Shown: positions 1 to 9,603 of the stretch, piece by piece
Layout of the letters: each line of letters starts with the position of its first letter
Position numbering within the stretch: the stretch's first letter is position 1
Assembly (NCBI GenBank): GCA_947455205.1
Contig: CANGNF010000018.1
Coordinates: forward strand, 22,825 to 86,824
DNA: 64,000 nucleotides
Direction: 5' to 3'
Source of the DNA: Acetobacteraceae bacterium
Lineage (GTDB): Bacteria > Pseudomonadota > Alphaproteobacteria > Acetobacterales > Acetobacteraceae
Translations under genes and position numbers: made by a program
Notes under the pieces: model-generated
Told to the model about the DNA's origin: nothing
The model's database searches: none
Seen by the model: only the letters and a program-made list of their open reading frames with translations

Positions 1-256
1 CGCCATTGGCCGCCGGCGCGTCCTCGGCGGTCAGCCAGATCGGCTGCATCTCCGCATGGCCGGTGGCGGCGGTGCCGTGCGGCAGCCAGTCGGGGTCGGC
101 GCATCTCCACAGGCTGTCGTCCAGCGCCGGCAGGCGCTCCGCATTGCCCACCAGCACCTGCGCCCGCCCGGCCTGCGCCAGCACCCGGCCAAGCAGCTTT
201 GGCAGCGCCTGGTCCAGCGGCGTGCGGGTCAGGTGGTAGAAGCCGATCTCTGTCAT
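1..256 (-). CDS. holC: DNA polymerase III chi subunit (partial)
   Basis: The protein begins MTEIGFYHLTRTPLDQALPK, continues with LLGRVLAQAGRAQVLVGN, and later shows the DDSLW and FLPHG-type (WLPHG) elements typical of HolC, the clamp-loader accessory subunit that contacts SSB. Only the first 85 residues are inside the window; the 3' end lies beyond base 1. The ATG at 256 sits 13 bases after the stop of the upstream aminopeptidase gene on the same strand, so it is probably co-transcribed with the two M17 peptidases, the usual pepA-holC arrangement in Proteobacteria. The identification rests on the N-terminal half only. Confidence 0.88.
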   Translation of the reverse strand, partial: MTEIGFYHLTRTPLDQALPKLLGRVLAQAGRAQVLVGNAERLPALDDSLWRCADPDWLPHGTAATGHAEMQPIWLTAEDAPAANG

Positions 257-269
257 GCTGAAGCTGGCA

Positions 270-1645
270 TCAATGCCGGTCCGGGTGTTCGAAGTACAGC
301 TCCACCAGCCGGTCCAGCAGCCGGGCGCCGAAGCCGGTGGGCAGGCCCTTCTCATCCAGCCGCACGCCGGCGATGTCGAGATGCGCCCAGGGCGTCTCGC
401 CGGCGAATTCGCGCAGGAAGGCGGCGGCGTGCGCGGCATCCGGCAGCAGCGGGCCGGCGCAGCACTGCTTCAGGTCGGCGATGTCGCTGTCGAGGTCCGC
501 GCGGTGGCGGGCGCCGATCGGCATCGGCCACAGCGCCTCCCCCACCTGGTCGCCGGCCGCCGCCGCCTGGGCCTGCAGCGCCGGGTTGTTGGTGAAGATG
601 CCGGCGCGGTGGCTGCCCAGCGCGGTGACGATGGCGCCGGTCAGCGTGGCCAGGTCCAGCATGGCCTGGGGCTGGTGCTGGCTGACGGCGTAGTGCAGCG
701 CATCGGCCAGCACCAGGCGGCCCTCGGCGTCGGTGTCCACCACCTCCACCGTGCGGCCGGCCATGGTGTGCAGCACGTCGCCGGGGCGGTAGCTGGTGGC
801 CCCCGTGGTGTTCTCGGCAATGGCCAGCACCGCCACGGCTGGCGCCGGGGAGTTGCGCAGCGCCATGGCCAGCAGCGCCCCGGCGCAGGCGGCGGCGCCG
901 GCCATGTCGCTGGTCATGCGCTCCATGCCCTCGGCCGGCTTGATGCTGATGCCGCCGGTATCAAACGTGATGCCCTTGCCGATGAAGGCGACGGGCGGTA
1001 CCGCGAACTGCCCGCGCCAGCGCAGCACCGCCAGGCGCGGGGCATGCGCGGCGCCGGCGCCCACCGCCAGCAGCGCGCCGGCACCCAGCCGCCGCAGCCG
1101 CTTCTCGCCCAGCACATCCACGCGGATGCCATGCTCGGCCAATGCCTCCAGCCGTGCGGCGAAGGCGCCGGGGTGCAGCACGTTGCCGGGCAGCGCGGTC
1201 AGCTCCCGCGTGAACAGCGCGCCCTGCACCGCGGCTTCCGCCCGCGCCCAGGCCGGTGCCAACGCCAAGGGTTGGTCCACCACCAGGTCCAGCCGACGCA
1301 TCGTCTGCCGCTCGGGGTGCCAGGCGGCCAGCGCAGCGCCGGTGGCCAGGGCTACCGCCGCCTCGGCCGGCAGGCTGCGCGCCAGCAGCGCCAGGCGCTT
1401 GGCCGGCCCGGCGGCGCGTACCGCGGCGGCGCCCAGCGCTTCCCAGTCGGTCGCGTGCCGGGGCTGGCCGGCGCCCAGGAGCAGCACCCGGCCTTCCGGC
1501 GTGGCGCAGTCGCGCTCCTCGCCGGCCTCGGCACCGAAGCCTGCCGCCAGCGCCGCCCAAGGCGCCGGCACAGCGCCGGCCAGCAGCGGCACGGCCAACG
1601 CCACGCCCGGCTTGGGCGCGGCGCGCAGTCTGACCTTGGCGCCGA

Positions 1646-1649
<4 letters not shown>
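270..1649 (-). CDS. M17 leucyl aminopeptidase family protein, second copy
   Basis: A 459-residue M17 metallo-aminopeptidase paralogue of the neighbouring pepA. It removes N-terminal amino acids from peptides in the cytosol. The metal site is visible: GKGITFDTGG around residue 225, SDMAGAA just after it, and VDTDAEGRLVL around residue 305, where the family consensus is NTDAEGRL, so the first Asn is Asp here. All metal-ligand Lys/Asp/Glu positions appear kept. The N-terminal domain is Ala/Pro-rich and diverged from pepA. The GTG start at 1649 was chosen because it overlaps the pepA stop as GTGA; the frame stays open upstream only as a shadow of pepA. Tandem M17 genes suggest a duplication followed by divergence. 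Confidence 0.85.
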
Positions 1650-3142
<1,493 letters not shown>

Positions 3143-3258
3143 GGGCCAGGCATCCGGGACAAAATGAGACGGGCAGGATACCACCCTTCGGCCCCACGGC
3201 CACCCGCGTGCGCGCCGGTGGCGTTGCCGGCCGGGCCGGGCTGCGGCACAAGGGTGGC

Positions 3259-4032
3259 ATGAACGACACCCAGCTTCTGGACCTGGCCGCCGGCCTGGCC
3301 CGCCGCGCCGCCGCCGCCATCATGGCCGTGCGCCAGGCCGGCTTCGCCGTGGACCACAAGGAAGACTATTCCCCCGTCACCGAGGCCGACCGCGTGGCGG
3401 AAGCCCTGATCGTGGAAGGGCTGCGCGCCGCCGCACCGGGCATTCCCGTGGTGGCGGAGGAGGAGGTGGCCGGCGGGCTGGTCACCGCCGTGGCGCCCAG
3501 CTTCTGGCTGGTGGACCCGCTGGACGGCACCAAGGAGTTCGCCAAGGGGCTGGACGAGTTCGCCGTCTGCATCGGCCTGGTGCGCGACGGCGCCCCGGTG
3601 CTGGGCGTGCTGGCGCTGCCGGCGACCGGGGAGCTGTTCGGCGGCATCGTGGGTTCGGGTGCCTGGAAGGAAGCCGCCGAGGGCGCGCCGCGCCAGCCGA
3701 TAAAAACCCGCGCCGTGCCGGCCGAGGGCTGGCTGGTGCTGGACAGCCGCAGCCATTCCCGGCCGGAGGCGCTGGCGCCGCTGCTGGCCGGGCGCCCGGT
3801 GGCGCGCGTCCAGCCGATGGGCTCGGCCGCCAAGTTCGCCCGCGTGGCCGAAGGCGCCGCCGATTGCTCGCCCCGCCCCGGCCCGACGACGATGGAATGG
3901 GACACCGCCGCCGGCCAAGCGATCATCGAGGCCGCCGGCGGTGCGATCCTGACCGAGGAAGGCAAGCCGCTGCGCTACGGCAAGGCGGGCTGGCGGAATG
4001 TGGGGTTCATCGCGGTAGGCCGCGTGGGATAG
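3259..4032 (+). CDS. cysQ: 3'(2'),5'-bisphosphate nucleotidase CysQ
   Basis: A 257-residue member of the inositol-monophosphatase superfamily that hydrolyses 3'-phosphoadenosine 5'-phosphate, a by-product of sulfate assimilation. Metal-binding motifs are in order: TEAD at 41-44, AEEE at 67-70, DPLDGTKEF at 86-94 (the GTKEF form is the CysQ hallmark) and WDTAAGQAII near the C-terminus. The start at 3259 gives a normal N-terminus; the frame opens 17 codons upstream, but those residues do not resemble the family. It is divergent from pepA across about 115 bases. A general inositol monophosphatase is the alternative, less likely because of GTKEF. Confidence 0.9.
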   Translation: MNDTQLLDLAAGLARRAAAAIMAVRQAGFAVDHKEDYSPVTEADRVAEALIVEGLRAAAPGIPVVAEEEVAGGLVTAVAPSFWLVDPLDGTKEFAKGLDEFAVCIGLVRDGAPVLGVLALPATGELFGGIVGSGAWKEAAEGAPRQPIKTRAVPAEGWLVLDSRSHSRPEALAPLLAGRPVARVQPMGSAAKFARVAEGAADCSPRPGPTTMEWDTAAGQAIIEAAGGAILTEEGKPLRYGKAGWRNVGFIAVGRVG

Positions 4033-4182
4033 TGGTTGGTGGGCCGCGTGGGGCAGGTGCCGCCGCGCTGCCTGATGGTCACGCGCCCGGTTGGGTGATA
4101 CCGGGGAATACGCTGCGGCACCTGACAAGCTCGCCGGGGCCGCATGGCAAAGGACAGGCGCGGTGACGTCGCCGGGACGGAT

Positions 4183-5193
4183 ATGACCGCGCTGCTGCAC
4201 GACATCACCGAGGCCGCCCGCCTGCTGCTGGCCGGCGAGCTCGTCGCCTTTCCGACCGAGACGGTCTATGGCCTGGGCGCCGATGCGCGCAATGCCCGCG
4301 CCGTGGCCGGCATCTTCGCCGCCAAGGGCCGGCCGCACTTCAACCCGCTGATCGCGCATTATGCCAGCGCCGAGGCCGCCTTTGCCGATGTGGTCGCGGA
4401 TGATCGCGCCCGGGCGCTGGCGGCGCGGTTCTGGCCCGGCCCGCTGACCCTGGTGCTGCCGCGCCGCGCCACCTGCACGGTGGACCTGCTGGCCGGCGCC
4501 GGGCTGGACACGCTGGCGGTGCGGGTGCCGGCGCATCCGCTGGCGCAGGCGCTGCTGGCCGCCGTGGCGGTGCCGGTGGCGGCGCCCTCGGCCAATCGCT
4601 CCGGCCAGGTTTCCCCGACCACGGCGCAGCATGTGCTGGAAGGCCTGGGCGGGCGCATCGCCGCGGTGCTGGAAGGCGGCGCCTGCCAGGTGGGCGTGGA
4701 AAGCACCGTGCTGGACCTGACCGACCCGCGCGGCGCCGCGCTGCTGCGGCCCGGCGGGGTGACGCGCGAGGCGATCGAGGCGGTGATCGGCCCGGTCGGC
4801 CAGGCGCTGCCGCCGGCGCTGGCGGCGGAAAGCGCCACGCTGCGCTCCCCGGGGATGATGCTGTCCCACTACGCGCCCGCCTTGCCGGTGCGGCTGGAAG
4901 CGCGGGACGTGGCGGCGGAGGAGGCGCTGCTGGCCTTCGGCCCGCCGCTGCCGGGCGCCGGGCTGGTGTGGAACCTCTCGGCCGCCGGTGATGCCACCGA
5001 GGCGGCGGCGCGCCTGTTCGCCGGGCTGCGCTGGCTGGACGCCGAGGGCGGCCGGCTGGGGCTGGCGCGCATCGCGGTGATGCCGGTGCCGGAGGCCGGG
5101 CTGGGTGCCGCGATCAACGACCGGCTGGCCCGCGCGGCGGCACCGCGACCTGAAGCGCACGCGGCGGTGCCACGGCCGGGGGAAACGCCATGA
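4183..5193 (+). CDS. tsaC: L-threonylcarbamoyladenylate synthase (Sua5 type)
   Basis: Makes threonylcarbamoyl-AMP from threonine, bicarbonate and ATP for the t6A37 modification of ANN-decoding tRNAs. The YrdC-like domain covers roughly residues 1-200 with LVAFPTETVYGLGADA and the KGRPHFNPLI motif. It is followed by a linker, LRSPGMMLSHYAP, and a C-terminal Sua5 domain, so this is the long (336 aa) form. The start at 4183 (MTALLHDITEAAR) fits the family; an in-frame ATG at 4144 would add 13 residues and cannot be excluded. The stop overlaps the next gene as ATGA, coupling it to the chromate transporter pair, which has no obvious functional link. Confidence 0.9.
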   Translation: MTALLHDITEAARLLLAGELVAFPTETVYGLGADARNARAVAGIFAAKGRPHFNPLIAHYASAEAAFADVVADDRARALAARFWPGPLTLVLPRRATCTVDLLAGAGLDTLAVRVPAHPLAQALLAAVAVPVAAPSANRSGQVSPTTAQHVLEGLGGRIAAVLEGGACQVGVESTVLDLTDPRGAALLRPGGVTREAIEAVIGPVGQALPPALAAESATLRSPGMMLSHYAPALPVRLEARDVAAEEALLAFGPPLPGAGLVWNLSAAGDATEAAARLFAGLRWLDAEGGRLGLARIAVMPVPEAGLGAAINDRLARAAAPRPEAHAAVPRPGETP

Positions 5194-5750
5194 CCACGCA
5201 GAAGCCCAGCCTGCCCAACCTGTTCCTCGGCTTCATGAAGGTCGGCTGCATGGCCTTCGGCGGCGCCCAGGCGGTGGCGCGGCGGGTGATGGTGGAGGAG
5301 CGCCGCTGGCTGACCGAGCGCGACTACGCCGAGCTGCTGGCGCTGGCGCATGTGCTGCCGGGGCCGAATATCGGCAATTTCGCGGTCATGTTCGGCCGGC
5401 GGGAATACGGGCTGGCCGGTGCCCTGACCTGCGTCGCCGGGTTCTTCGGCCTGCCGCTGTGCCTGCTGGTGGGGCTGGTGTCGCTGTACGGCCAGTTCGG
5501 CCAGATCGCCGCGGTGAACGCCGCCATGCACGGCGTGGCCGCCGCCGCCGCCGGCATGGTGCTGGGCACCGCGCTGCGCATGGGCACCAGGCTGAAGCCA
5601 CCGCCGGAAGCCATCGGCCTGGCGCTGGCGGTGCTGCTGGCCTCCACCGTGTTCAAGGTGCCGCTGCTGGTCATTGTGGCGGTCGGCGCGCCGCTGGGCG
5701 TCTTCGCCGCGCTGCGCCGTGCCCAGAGGCCAGAGGGGAGGGCCCGCTGA
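5190..5750 (+). CDS. chrA: Chromate transporter ChrA-family, N-half protein
   Basis: A 186-residue hydrophobic protein with one CHR domain: the start MTTQKPSLPNLFLGFMKVGC, then FGGAQAVARRVMVEE, LAHVLPGPNIGNFAVMFG and several membrane helices. Many bacteria split ChrA into two short proteins that work as an antiparallel pair for chromate or sulfate-like anion export. This is the first of such a pair. The ATG overlaps the tsaC stop (ATGA), and its own stop overlaps the start of the second half (TGATG). Substrate is inferred from the family name only. Confidence 0.88.
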   Translation: MTTQKPSLPNLFLGFMKVGCMAFGGAQAVARRVMVEERRWLTERDYAELLALAHVLPGPNIGNFAVMFGRREYGLAGALTCVAGFFGLPLCLLVGLVSLYGQFGQIAAVNAAMHGVAAAAAGMVLGTALRMGTRLKPPPEAIGLALAVLLASTVFKVPLLVIVAVGAPLGVFAALRRAQRPEGRAR

Positions 5751-6268
5751 TGCCGTTCTGGCTGGATATGTTTTTGCTGTTCGCCTCGCTGTCGCTGGTG
5801 GCGGTGGGCGGCGCCAATGTGCTGGCGCCGGAGATGCACCGCCAACTGGTGGACATCCGTCACCTGATGGACGAGGCCACCTTCTCCCAGCTGCTGGCGC
5901 TGGCGCAGGCGGCGCCGGGGCCGAACATCCTGTCCGGCAGCATCATGGGCTACTGGATCGGCGGCGTGCCCGGCCTGCTGGGCGCCACCATGGGGCTGCT
6001 GGGGCCGACGGCCGTGCTGGCCTGGCTGATCGCCGGGCTGACCAAGCGGCTGGCGCATGCGCCCTGGCTGAAGCCGGCTCAGGCCGGGCTGGTGCCGCTG
6101 GCGCTGGGCCTGGTAGGCGCCAGCGGGCTGGTCATGGCGCAGGCGGCGGCCAGCTTTCCGCTGGCGCCGGTCATCACCGTGCTGGCCACGCTGTATGTGT
6201 GGCTGGCGCCGCTGAACCCGCTATGGGCGTTGCTGGCGGGCGGCGTGCTGGGGCTGGTGCTGCTGTAG
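5750..6268 (+). CDS. chrA: Chromate transporter ChrA-family, second half protein
   Basis: A 172-residue partner of the preceding protein with the second CHR domain: MPFWLDMFLLFASLSLVAVG, then a GGANVLAPEMHR segment, LALAQAAPGPNILSGSIMGY and a run of hydrophobic helices to the C-terminus. The PGPN motif is present in both halves, as expected for two homologous halves of one transporter. It starts at the TGATG overlap with the first half and ends 24 bases before a strong hairpin. It should form a heterodimer in the inner membrane. Confidence 0.87.
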   Translation: MPFWLDMFLLFASLSLVAVGGANVLAPEMHRQLVDIRHLMDEATFSQLLALAQAAPGPNILSGSIMGYWIGGVPGLLGATMGLLGPTAVLAWLIAGLTKRLAHAPWLKPAQAGLVPLALGLVGASGLVMAQAAASFPLAPVITVLATLYVWLAPLNPLWALLAGGVLGLVLL

Positions 6269-6291
6269 CCGTTGTTCGAGCGGCTGATTCA

Positions 6292-6317
6292 CGTCGCCGG
6301 TGATTCCACCGGCGACG
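6292..6317. terminator. Bidirectional terminator hairpin (repeat copy A)
   Basis: A perfect 11-bp stem (CGTCGCCGGTG / CACCGGCGACG) around a 4-base ATTC loop, lying between the convergent chrA pair and the VOC gene. It has no U-tract on either strand. A related hairpin with the same flanks lies at 7645-7670. Confidence 0.7.
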
Positions 6318-6325
6318 ATCAGACG

Positions 6326-7108
6326 CTAGCCCTTGGCGCCAACCACGGCGAAGAAGGCACCCTGCGGGTCCATGCCCTGCAGGATCCACATCTCGCCCGG
6401 CACTTCCGCCGGGCCGTGGATGACCTGGCCACCATTGGCCTGCACCGCTGCCAGCGCGGTGTCGATGCCCGGCACGTTGACGTAGTAGGCCCAGGCCGCC
6501 ACCGGCATGGCTTCCGGCTTGTTCATCATGCCGCCGATCGGCCGGCCATTGCTGCTGAAGATCTGGTAGGTGCCCATCGGGCCCATATCCATGGCGTGGT
6601 CCTTCTGCCAGCCGAACATGGCGGTGTAGAAGCCGAAGCCGGCCTCCCAGTCCGTGCTGTACAGCTCGTGCCAGCCGATGCGGCCGGGGCTGGCGTAGTC
6701 CGGCTTCACGTCCGGCGGCGGGTTGATCGGCGTGATCATGCCGATGGCGGCGCCCTGCGGGTCCCAGATGCAGGCGAAGCGGACCACGCTCGGGATATCG
6801 GTCGGCGGTATCGCCACGCGGGCGCCCAGCGAGACCGCCTGGGCCACGGCGGCATCCACGTCGGGCACGGCGACATAGCCCAGGAAGTGCGGCGGCACGC
6901 CCATGGCGCGGGCGGGTTCCGGCAGCGGCATCAGCCCGGCGGCGGCCATCTGCCCGGGCAGGCCGAACAGGCGGTACTCCATCCCCGGCGGCGCCATCGG
7001 CGAGGCATTGGCCTCCCACCCCGTGACCTTGGCGTAGAAGGCGGCGGCGCCGGCCATGTCGGTGGTCATCAGCTCGTACCAGGCGAAATCGCGCTGCTGC
7101 TCGGCCAT
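6326..7108 (-). CDS. VOC (glyoxalase/bleomycin-resistance) family protein
   Basis: A 260-residue protein made of two vicinal-oxygen-chelate domains. The first starts with FAWYELMTTDMAGAAAFYAK (about 8-125), the second with GRIGWHELYSTDWEAGFGFY (about 143-255). Such fused VOC proteins are often annotated as hydroxylases or glyoxalase-like; the substrate cannot be told from sequence. It is divergent from a MarR regulator across 53 bases holding a palindrome, so it is the probable target of that regulator, possibly in defence against a reactive or phenolic compound. A possible RBS (GGAG) lies about 10 bases before the ATG. Confidence 0.85.
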   Translation of the reverse strand: MAEQQRDFAWYELMTTDMAGAAAFYAKVTGWEANASPMAPPGMEYRLFGLPGQMAAAGLMPLPEPARAMGVPPHFLGYVAVPDVDAAVAQAVSLGARVAIPPTDIPSVVRFACIWDPQGAAIGMITPINPPPDVKPDYASPGRIGWHELYSTDWEAGFGFYTAMFGWQKDHAMDMGPMGTYQIFSSNGRPIGGMMNKPEAMPVAAWAYYVNVPGIDTALAAVQANGGQVIHGPAEVPGEMWILQGMDPQGAFFAVVGAKG

Positions 7109-7124
7109 CTTCCGTTGCTCCCGC

Positions 7125-7168
7125 TTGACAATTTATAAGTTGATATCAACATAAAGCCCTGATGTCAA
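7125..7168. promoter_or_regulatory. Divergent promoters with MarR operator palindrome
   Basis: A perfect 12-bp palindrome GTTGATATCAAC at 7139-7150 lies in an AT-rich spot unlike its surroundings. On the plus strand TTGACA (7125-7130) is followed by a weak -10 (AACATA or ACATAA, from 7148). On the minus strand TTGACA (7168-7163) is followed after 17 bases by TATCAA (7145-7140). The palindrome overlaps both candidate -10 boxes, so one bound repressor could shut both genes. Promoter assignment is inferred from consensus matching. Confidence 0.65.
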
Positions 7169-7602
7169 ACCTGGACAGCCCCAGCTTCGCCGCCACGCTG
7201 CATGTGCGCGACCACTGCCTGTGCCTGCATGCCCAGCGCGCCGCCCGCGCCCTGGCACGGCGGTTCGACGCCGTGCTGCGCCCGCTGGGGCTGACCAGCG
7301 GGCAGTTTTCGTTGCTCAACGCGTTGAACCGGCCGCAGCCGCCGGGCATGGCGCCGGTGGCGGCGTTGCTGGCCATGGACCGCACCACGCTGACCGCGGC
7401 GCTGAAGCCGCTGGCGCGCCAGGGCTATGTGCAGGTGCTGCAGGACCCGACGGATGGCCGCGCCCGCAAGCTGCTGCTGACCGAGGCCGGGCGCGCCCTG
7501 CTCGGCCGCGCGCTGCCGGTATGGCAGGCGACGCATGCCGAGGTGGAGGCGCCGCTCGGCGACGCCGGCGCGCTGCGGGCCGGGCTGCGGGCGCTGGGCT
7601 AG
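7162..7602 (+). CDS. MarR family transcriptional regulator
   Basis: A 146-residue winged-helix repressor. The helix-turn-helix and wing are seen in SGQFSLLNALNR, MDRTTLTAALKPLARQGY and the wing DPTDGRARKLLLTEAGR. N-terminal residues include a Cys-rich HVRDHCLCLHAQRAAR stretch (two Cys close together) that could be ligand- or redox-sensitive, but this is a guess. It probably represses itself and the divergent VOC gene through the 12-bp palindrome just upstream. No Shine-Dalgarno is visible before the ATG, and the predicted transcription start is almost at the ATG, so the mRNA may be leaderless. Confidence 0.9.
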   Translation: MSNLDSPSFAATLHVRDHCLCLHAQRAARALARRFDAVLRPLGLTSGQFSLLNALNRPQPPGMAPVAALLAMDRTTLTAALKPLARQGYVQVLQDPTDGRARKLLLTEAGRALLGRALPVWQATHAEVEAPLGDAGALRAGLRALG

Positions 7603-7644
7603 CGGGACGCGCTCTGACCGACCTGCTTTGACCAGCGGGTTCAC

Positions 7645-7670
7645 GTCGCCGCTGGTTCCCCGGCGGCGAC
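7645..7670. terminator. Bidirectional terminator hairpin (repeat copy B)
   Basis: An 11-bp stem (GTCGCCGCTGG / CCGGCGGCGAC with one T-G wobble) and a TTCC loop between the convergent marR and Bug genes. Its flanks, TTCACGTCGCCG on one side and CGCTAGCCCT on the other, match those of the hairpin at 6292-6317. Confidence 0.68.
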
Positions 7671-7676
7671 CGGGCG

Positions 7677-8645
7677 CTAGCCCTCGATCCTGATCCCCGT
7701 CAGCTCCACCAGCTCGCGCCAGCGGGCCACCTCGGCGCGCTGGAAGGCGCCGAAGGCGGCCGCCGGCATCGGCGCGGCGTTGAAGCCGATGCGGCGCAGC
7801 TGCGCCACCAGCGCCGGTTCCGCCAGCGCCTGCTGCAAGGCCTGCGACAGCCTGGCCACCACCGCCGCCGGCGCGCCGGCCGGGGCCCACAGGCCGAACC
7901 AGGCATCCACCGCCAGCCAGGGGGCGCCGGCCTCGGCCGCGGTCGGCACCGCCGGCACTTCCGCCAGCCGGGCGGGGGCGCCCACCTCCAGGCAGCGCAG
8001 CCGGCCGTCCTTCACCAGCTCCACCACCTGCGGCCAGGTGGAGACGAAGAAGTCGACCACGCCGGAGACGGTGTCCGTCGTCGCCTGCGCGCCGCCGCGA
8101 TAGGGCACATGCGTCGCCTCGATGCCCGCGCGCTTGGCGAAGGTCTCGGCGATGACATGGCTGGCGCTGCCGACGCCGGAGGATGCGTAGCTCAGCCGCC
8201 GCGACTTGCCCCGCGCCGCCAACTCGGCCAGCGTCCGCGCCGGAGAAGCCGCCGGCACCACCAGCGCGTGATGCACCTCCGCGATGCGGCCGATCGGGGC
8301 GAAATCCTCGACGGGACGGTAGGGCAGGTCCTTCAGCATGGCGGCGTTGGCGGCGTGGGTCTGGTTGGTGGCCAGCGACAGCGTGTAGCCATCCGCCGGC
8401 GCCTGGGCCACGGCGACGGTGCCGACCACCGCCGCGCCGCCGCCGCGGTTCTCCACCACGAAGCCGGGGCCGCCGATGATGGCGCCCAGCCGCTCCGCCA
8501 CCGCGCGCGCCAGCACGTCGGTGGAGCCACCCGGCGGATAGGGCACCACCACGCGCACCGGCTTGGCGGGCCAGGCTTCCTGCGCACGCGCCACCAGCGG
8601 CGACAGCAGCAGCGGGGCGGCGAGCAATGAGCGGCGCGGGATCAT
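7677..8645 (-). CDS. Bug/TctC family tripartite tricarboxylate receptor
   Basis: A periplasmic substrate-binding protein (322 aa) of the Bug family. The N-terminus MIPRRSLLAAPLLLSPLVAR ending in AQ is an export signal with a twin-arginine-like RR. Family landmarks follow: PVRVVVPYPPGGSTDVLAR, a VVENRGGG element, SYASSGVGSASHV and THVPYRGGAQA. The start at 8645 is preceded by a GGAGGA Shine-Dalgarno at good spacing and is preferred to an ATG seven codons upstream. No TctA/TctB membrane genes are nearby, so it is an orphan receptor. Ligands are usually carboxylates or other small polar molecules; the ligand is not predictable. Confidence 0.9.
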   Translation of the reverse strand: MIPRRSLLAAPLLLSPLVARAQEAWPAKPVRVVVPYPPGGSTDVLARAVAERLGAIIGGPGFVVENRGGGAAVVGTVAVAQAPADGYTLSLATNQTHAANAAMLKDLPYRPVEDFAPIGRIAEVHHALVVPAASPARTLAELAARGKSRRLSYASSGVGSASHVIAETFAKRAGIEATHVPYRGGAQATTDTVSGVVDFFVSTWPQVVELVKDGRLRCLEVGAPARLAEVPAVPTAAEAGAPWLAVDAWFGLWAPAGAPAAVVARLSQALQQALAEPALVAQLRRIGFNAAPMPAAAFGAFQRAEVARWRELVELTGIRIEG

Positions 8646-8845
8646 GGCGTTTTCTTCCTCCGGCAAGCCGCGATGTGTGCCGCATCATCGCGCGCTGTTG
8701 AAGCGTTAACCACGCCTCGCGGAAGCTGCGAGATGGCAATCGTCACACGCGGACGGTTACCTTTCGTCTCAATCCTGCCGCGGAGCCGACACAGATGGAG
8801 GCCAGGCTACCCTTCACCGGAGACAACACCGGGAGCGAGAGCAGG

Positions 8846-9046
8846 ATGTCGCACGAAGACCCCGCCACCAGCACCCCATGCACCCTGGCGCCGCCGACCG
8901 AGGCGGCACCGCCGGCCGCGGGCGCGGCCCAGGCCCAGGGCAACCTGTGGAACGACTTCCTGCGCCGCAACCTGCTGCTGGCCGGGCTGGCCAGCGCCGG
9001 CGCGCTGCGCCGGGCCGAGCCGCGCGATGGCGAGACCAGGGCCTGA
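8846..9046 (+). CDS. Hypothetical small protein
   Basis: A 66-residue reading frame starting MSHEDPATSTPCTLAPPTEA, Ala/Pro-rich in the first half, then a more ordered NLWNDFLRRNLLLAGL segment and a charged tail. An upstream in-frame ATG at 8795 has a GGAG about 10 bases before it and would give 83 residues. I do not recognise the family. Codon use is compatible with coding, but the opposite strand is also open, so this is tentative. Confidence 0.4.
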   Translation: MSHEDPATSTPCTLAPPTEAAPPAAGAAQAQGNLWNDFLRRNLLLAGLASAGALRRAEPRDGETRA

Positions 9047-9068
9047 GCGGCTAGCGCCACAAGCCTCG

Positions 9069-9509
9069 CTAGCGCCGGGCGCTGAAGAACGCGCGCAGCA
9101 TGGTCGCGGCCTCGGTCTCCCGCACGCCGCCGACCACTTCCGGGACATGATGGCAGCTGGGGGCGGCGAACACCCTGGCGCCATGCTCCACCCCGCCGCC
9201 CTTGGGGTCATAGGCGCCGAACACCACGCGACGGACCCGGAAGAAGCTGGCGGCCTGGGCGCACATCGGGCAGGGCTCCAGCGTCACCCACAGCGTGCAG
9301 CCGGGCAGGCGCGGGCTGCCCAGCGCGGCGCCGGCCTGGCGCAGCGCCAGCATCTCGGCATGGGCGCCGGCGTCGTGCGTCGCCTCCACCTGGTTGCCGG
9401 CCTGGGCCAGCACGGCGCCATCCGGCCCGGTGACCACGGCGCCGACCGGCACCTCGCCGCGTTCGGCCGCCGCGCGGGCTTCATCCAGGGCGATCTGCAT
9501 CGGCTGCAT
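9069..9509 (-). CDS. tadA: tRNA-adenosine deaminase / nucleoside deaminase
   Basis: A 146-residue zinc deaminase: HAEM at 50-53 gives the Zn His and the catalytic Glu, and EPCPMC at 78-83 gives the two Zn Cys. TadA converts A34 to inosine in tRNA-Arg(ACG) and is usually essential. The N-terminal MQIALDEARAAAERGEVPVG is typical of TadA; AQAAS after PCPMC replaces the more common xGA. The start at 9509 was chosen among two close ATGs (9509, 9500) and is uncertain by three codons. A guanine- or cytosine-deaminase role is a weaker alternative. The gene for the rluB-type pseudouridine synthase lies nearby on the other strand, a common pairing in alphaproteobacteria. Confidence 0.82.
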   Translation of the reverse strand: MQPMQIALDEARAAAERGEVPVGAVVTGPDGAVLAQAGNQVEATHDAGAHAEMLALRQAGAALGSPRLPGCTLWVTLEPCPMCAQAASFFRVRRVVFGAYDPKGGGVEHGARVFAAPSCHHVPEVVGGVRETEAATMLRAFFSARR

Positions 9510-9603
9510 TTGCCTGTCTTGCCCCGGCCCCGCCGTCAGGTCCAGCACCGCCGGCCGCAGGTCGCGCTTCCTTCCGCGCCGGCCATGCTCTAGCTACGCG
9601 GCC

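Noticed and set aside
5190..6268. A frameshifted single chrA
   Set aside because: Each half has its own ATG, a full CHR domain and a TGATG junction; two-gene ChrA pairs are well known.
8743..9060. A 105-codon minus-strand frame opposite the small hypothetical gene
   Set aside because: Composition is Ala/Ser/Arg-biased without structure and no clear Shine-Dalgarno; the plus-strand frame is better, though weak itself.
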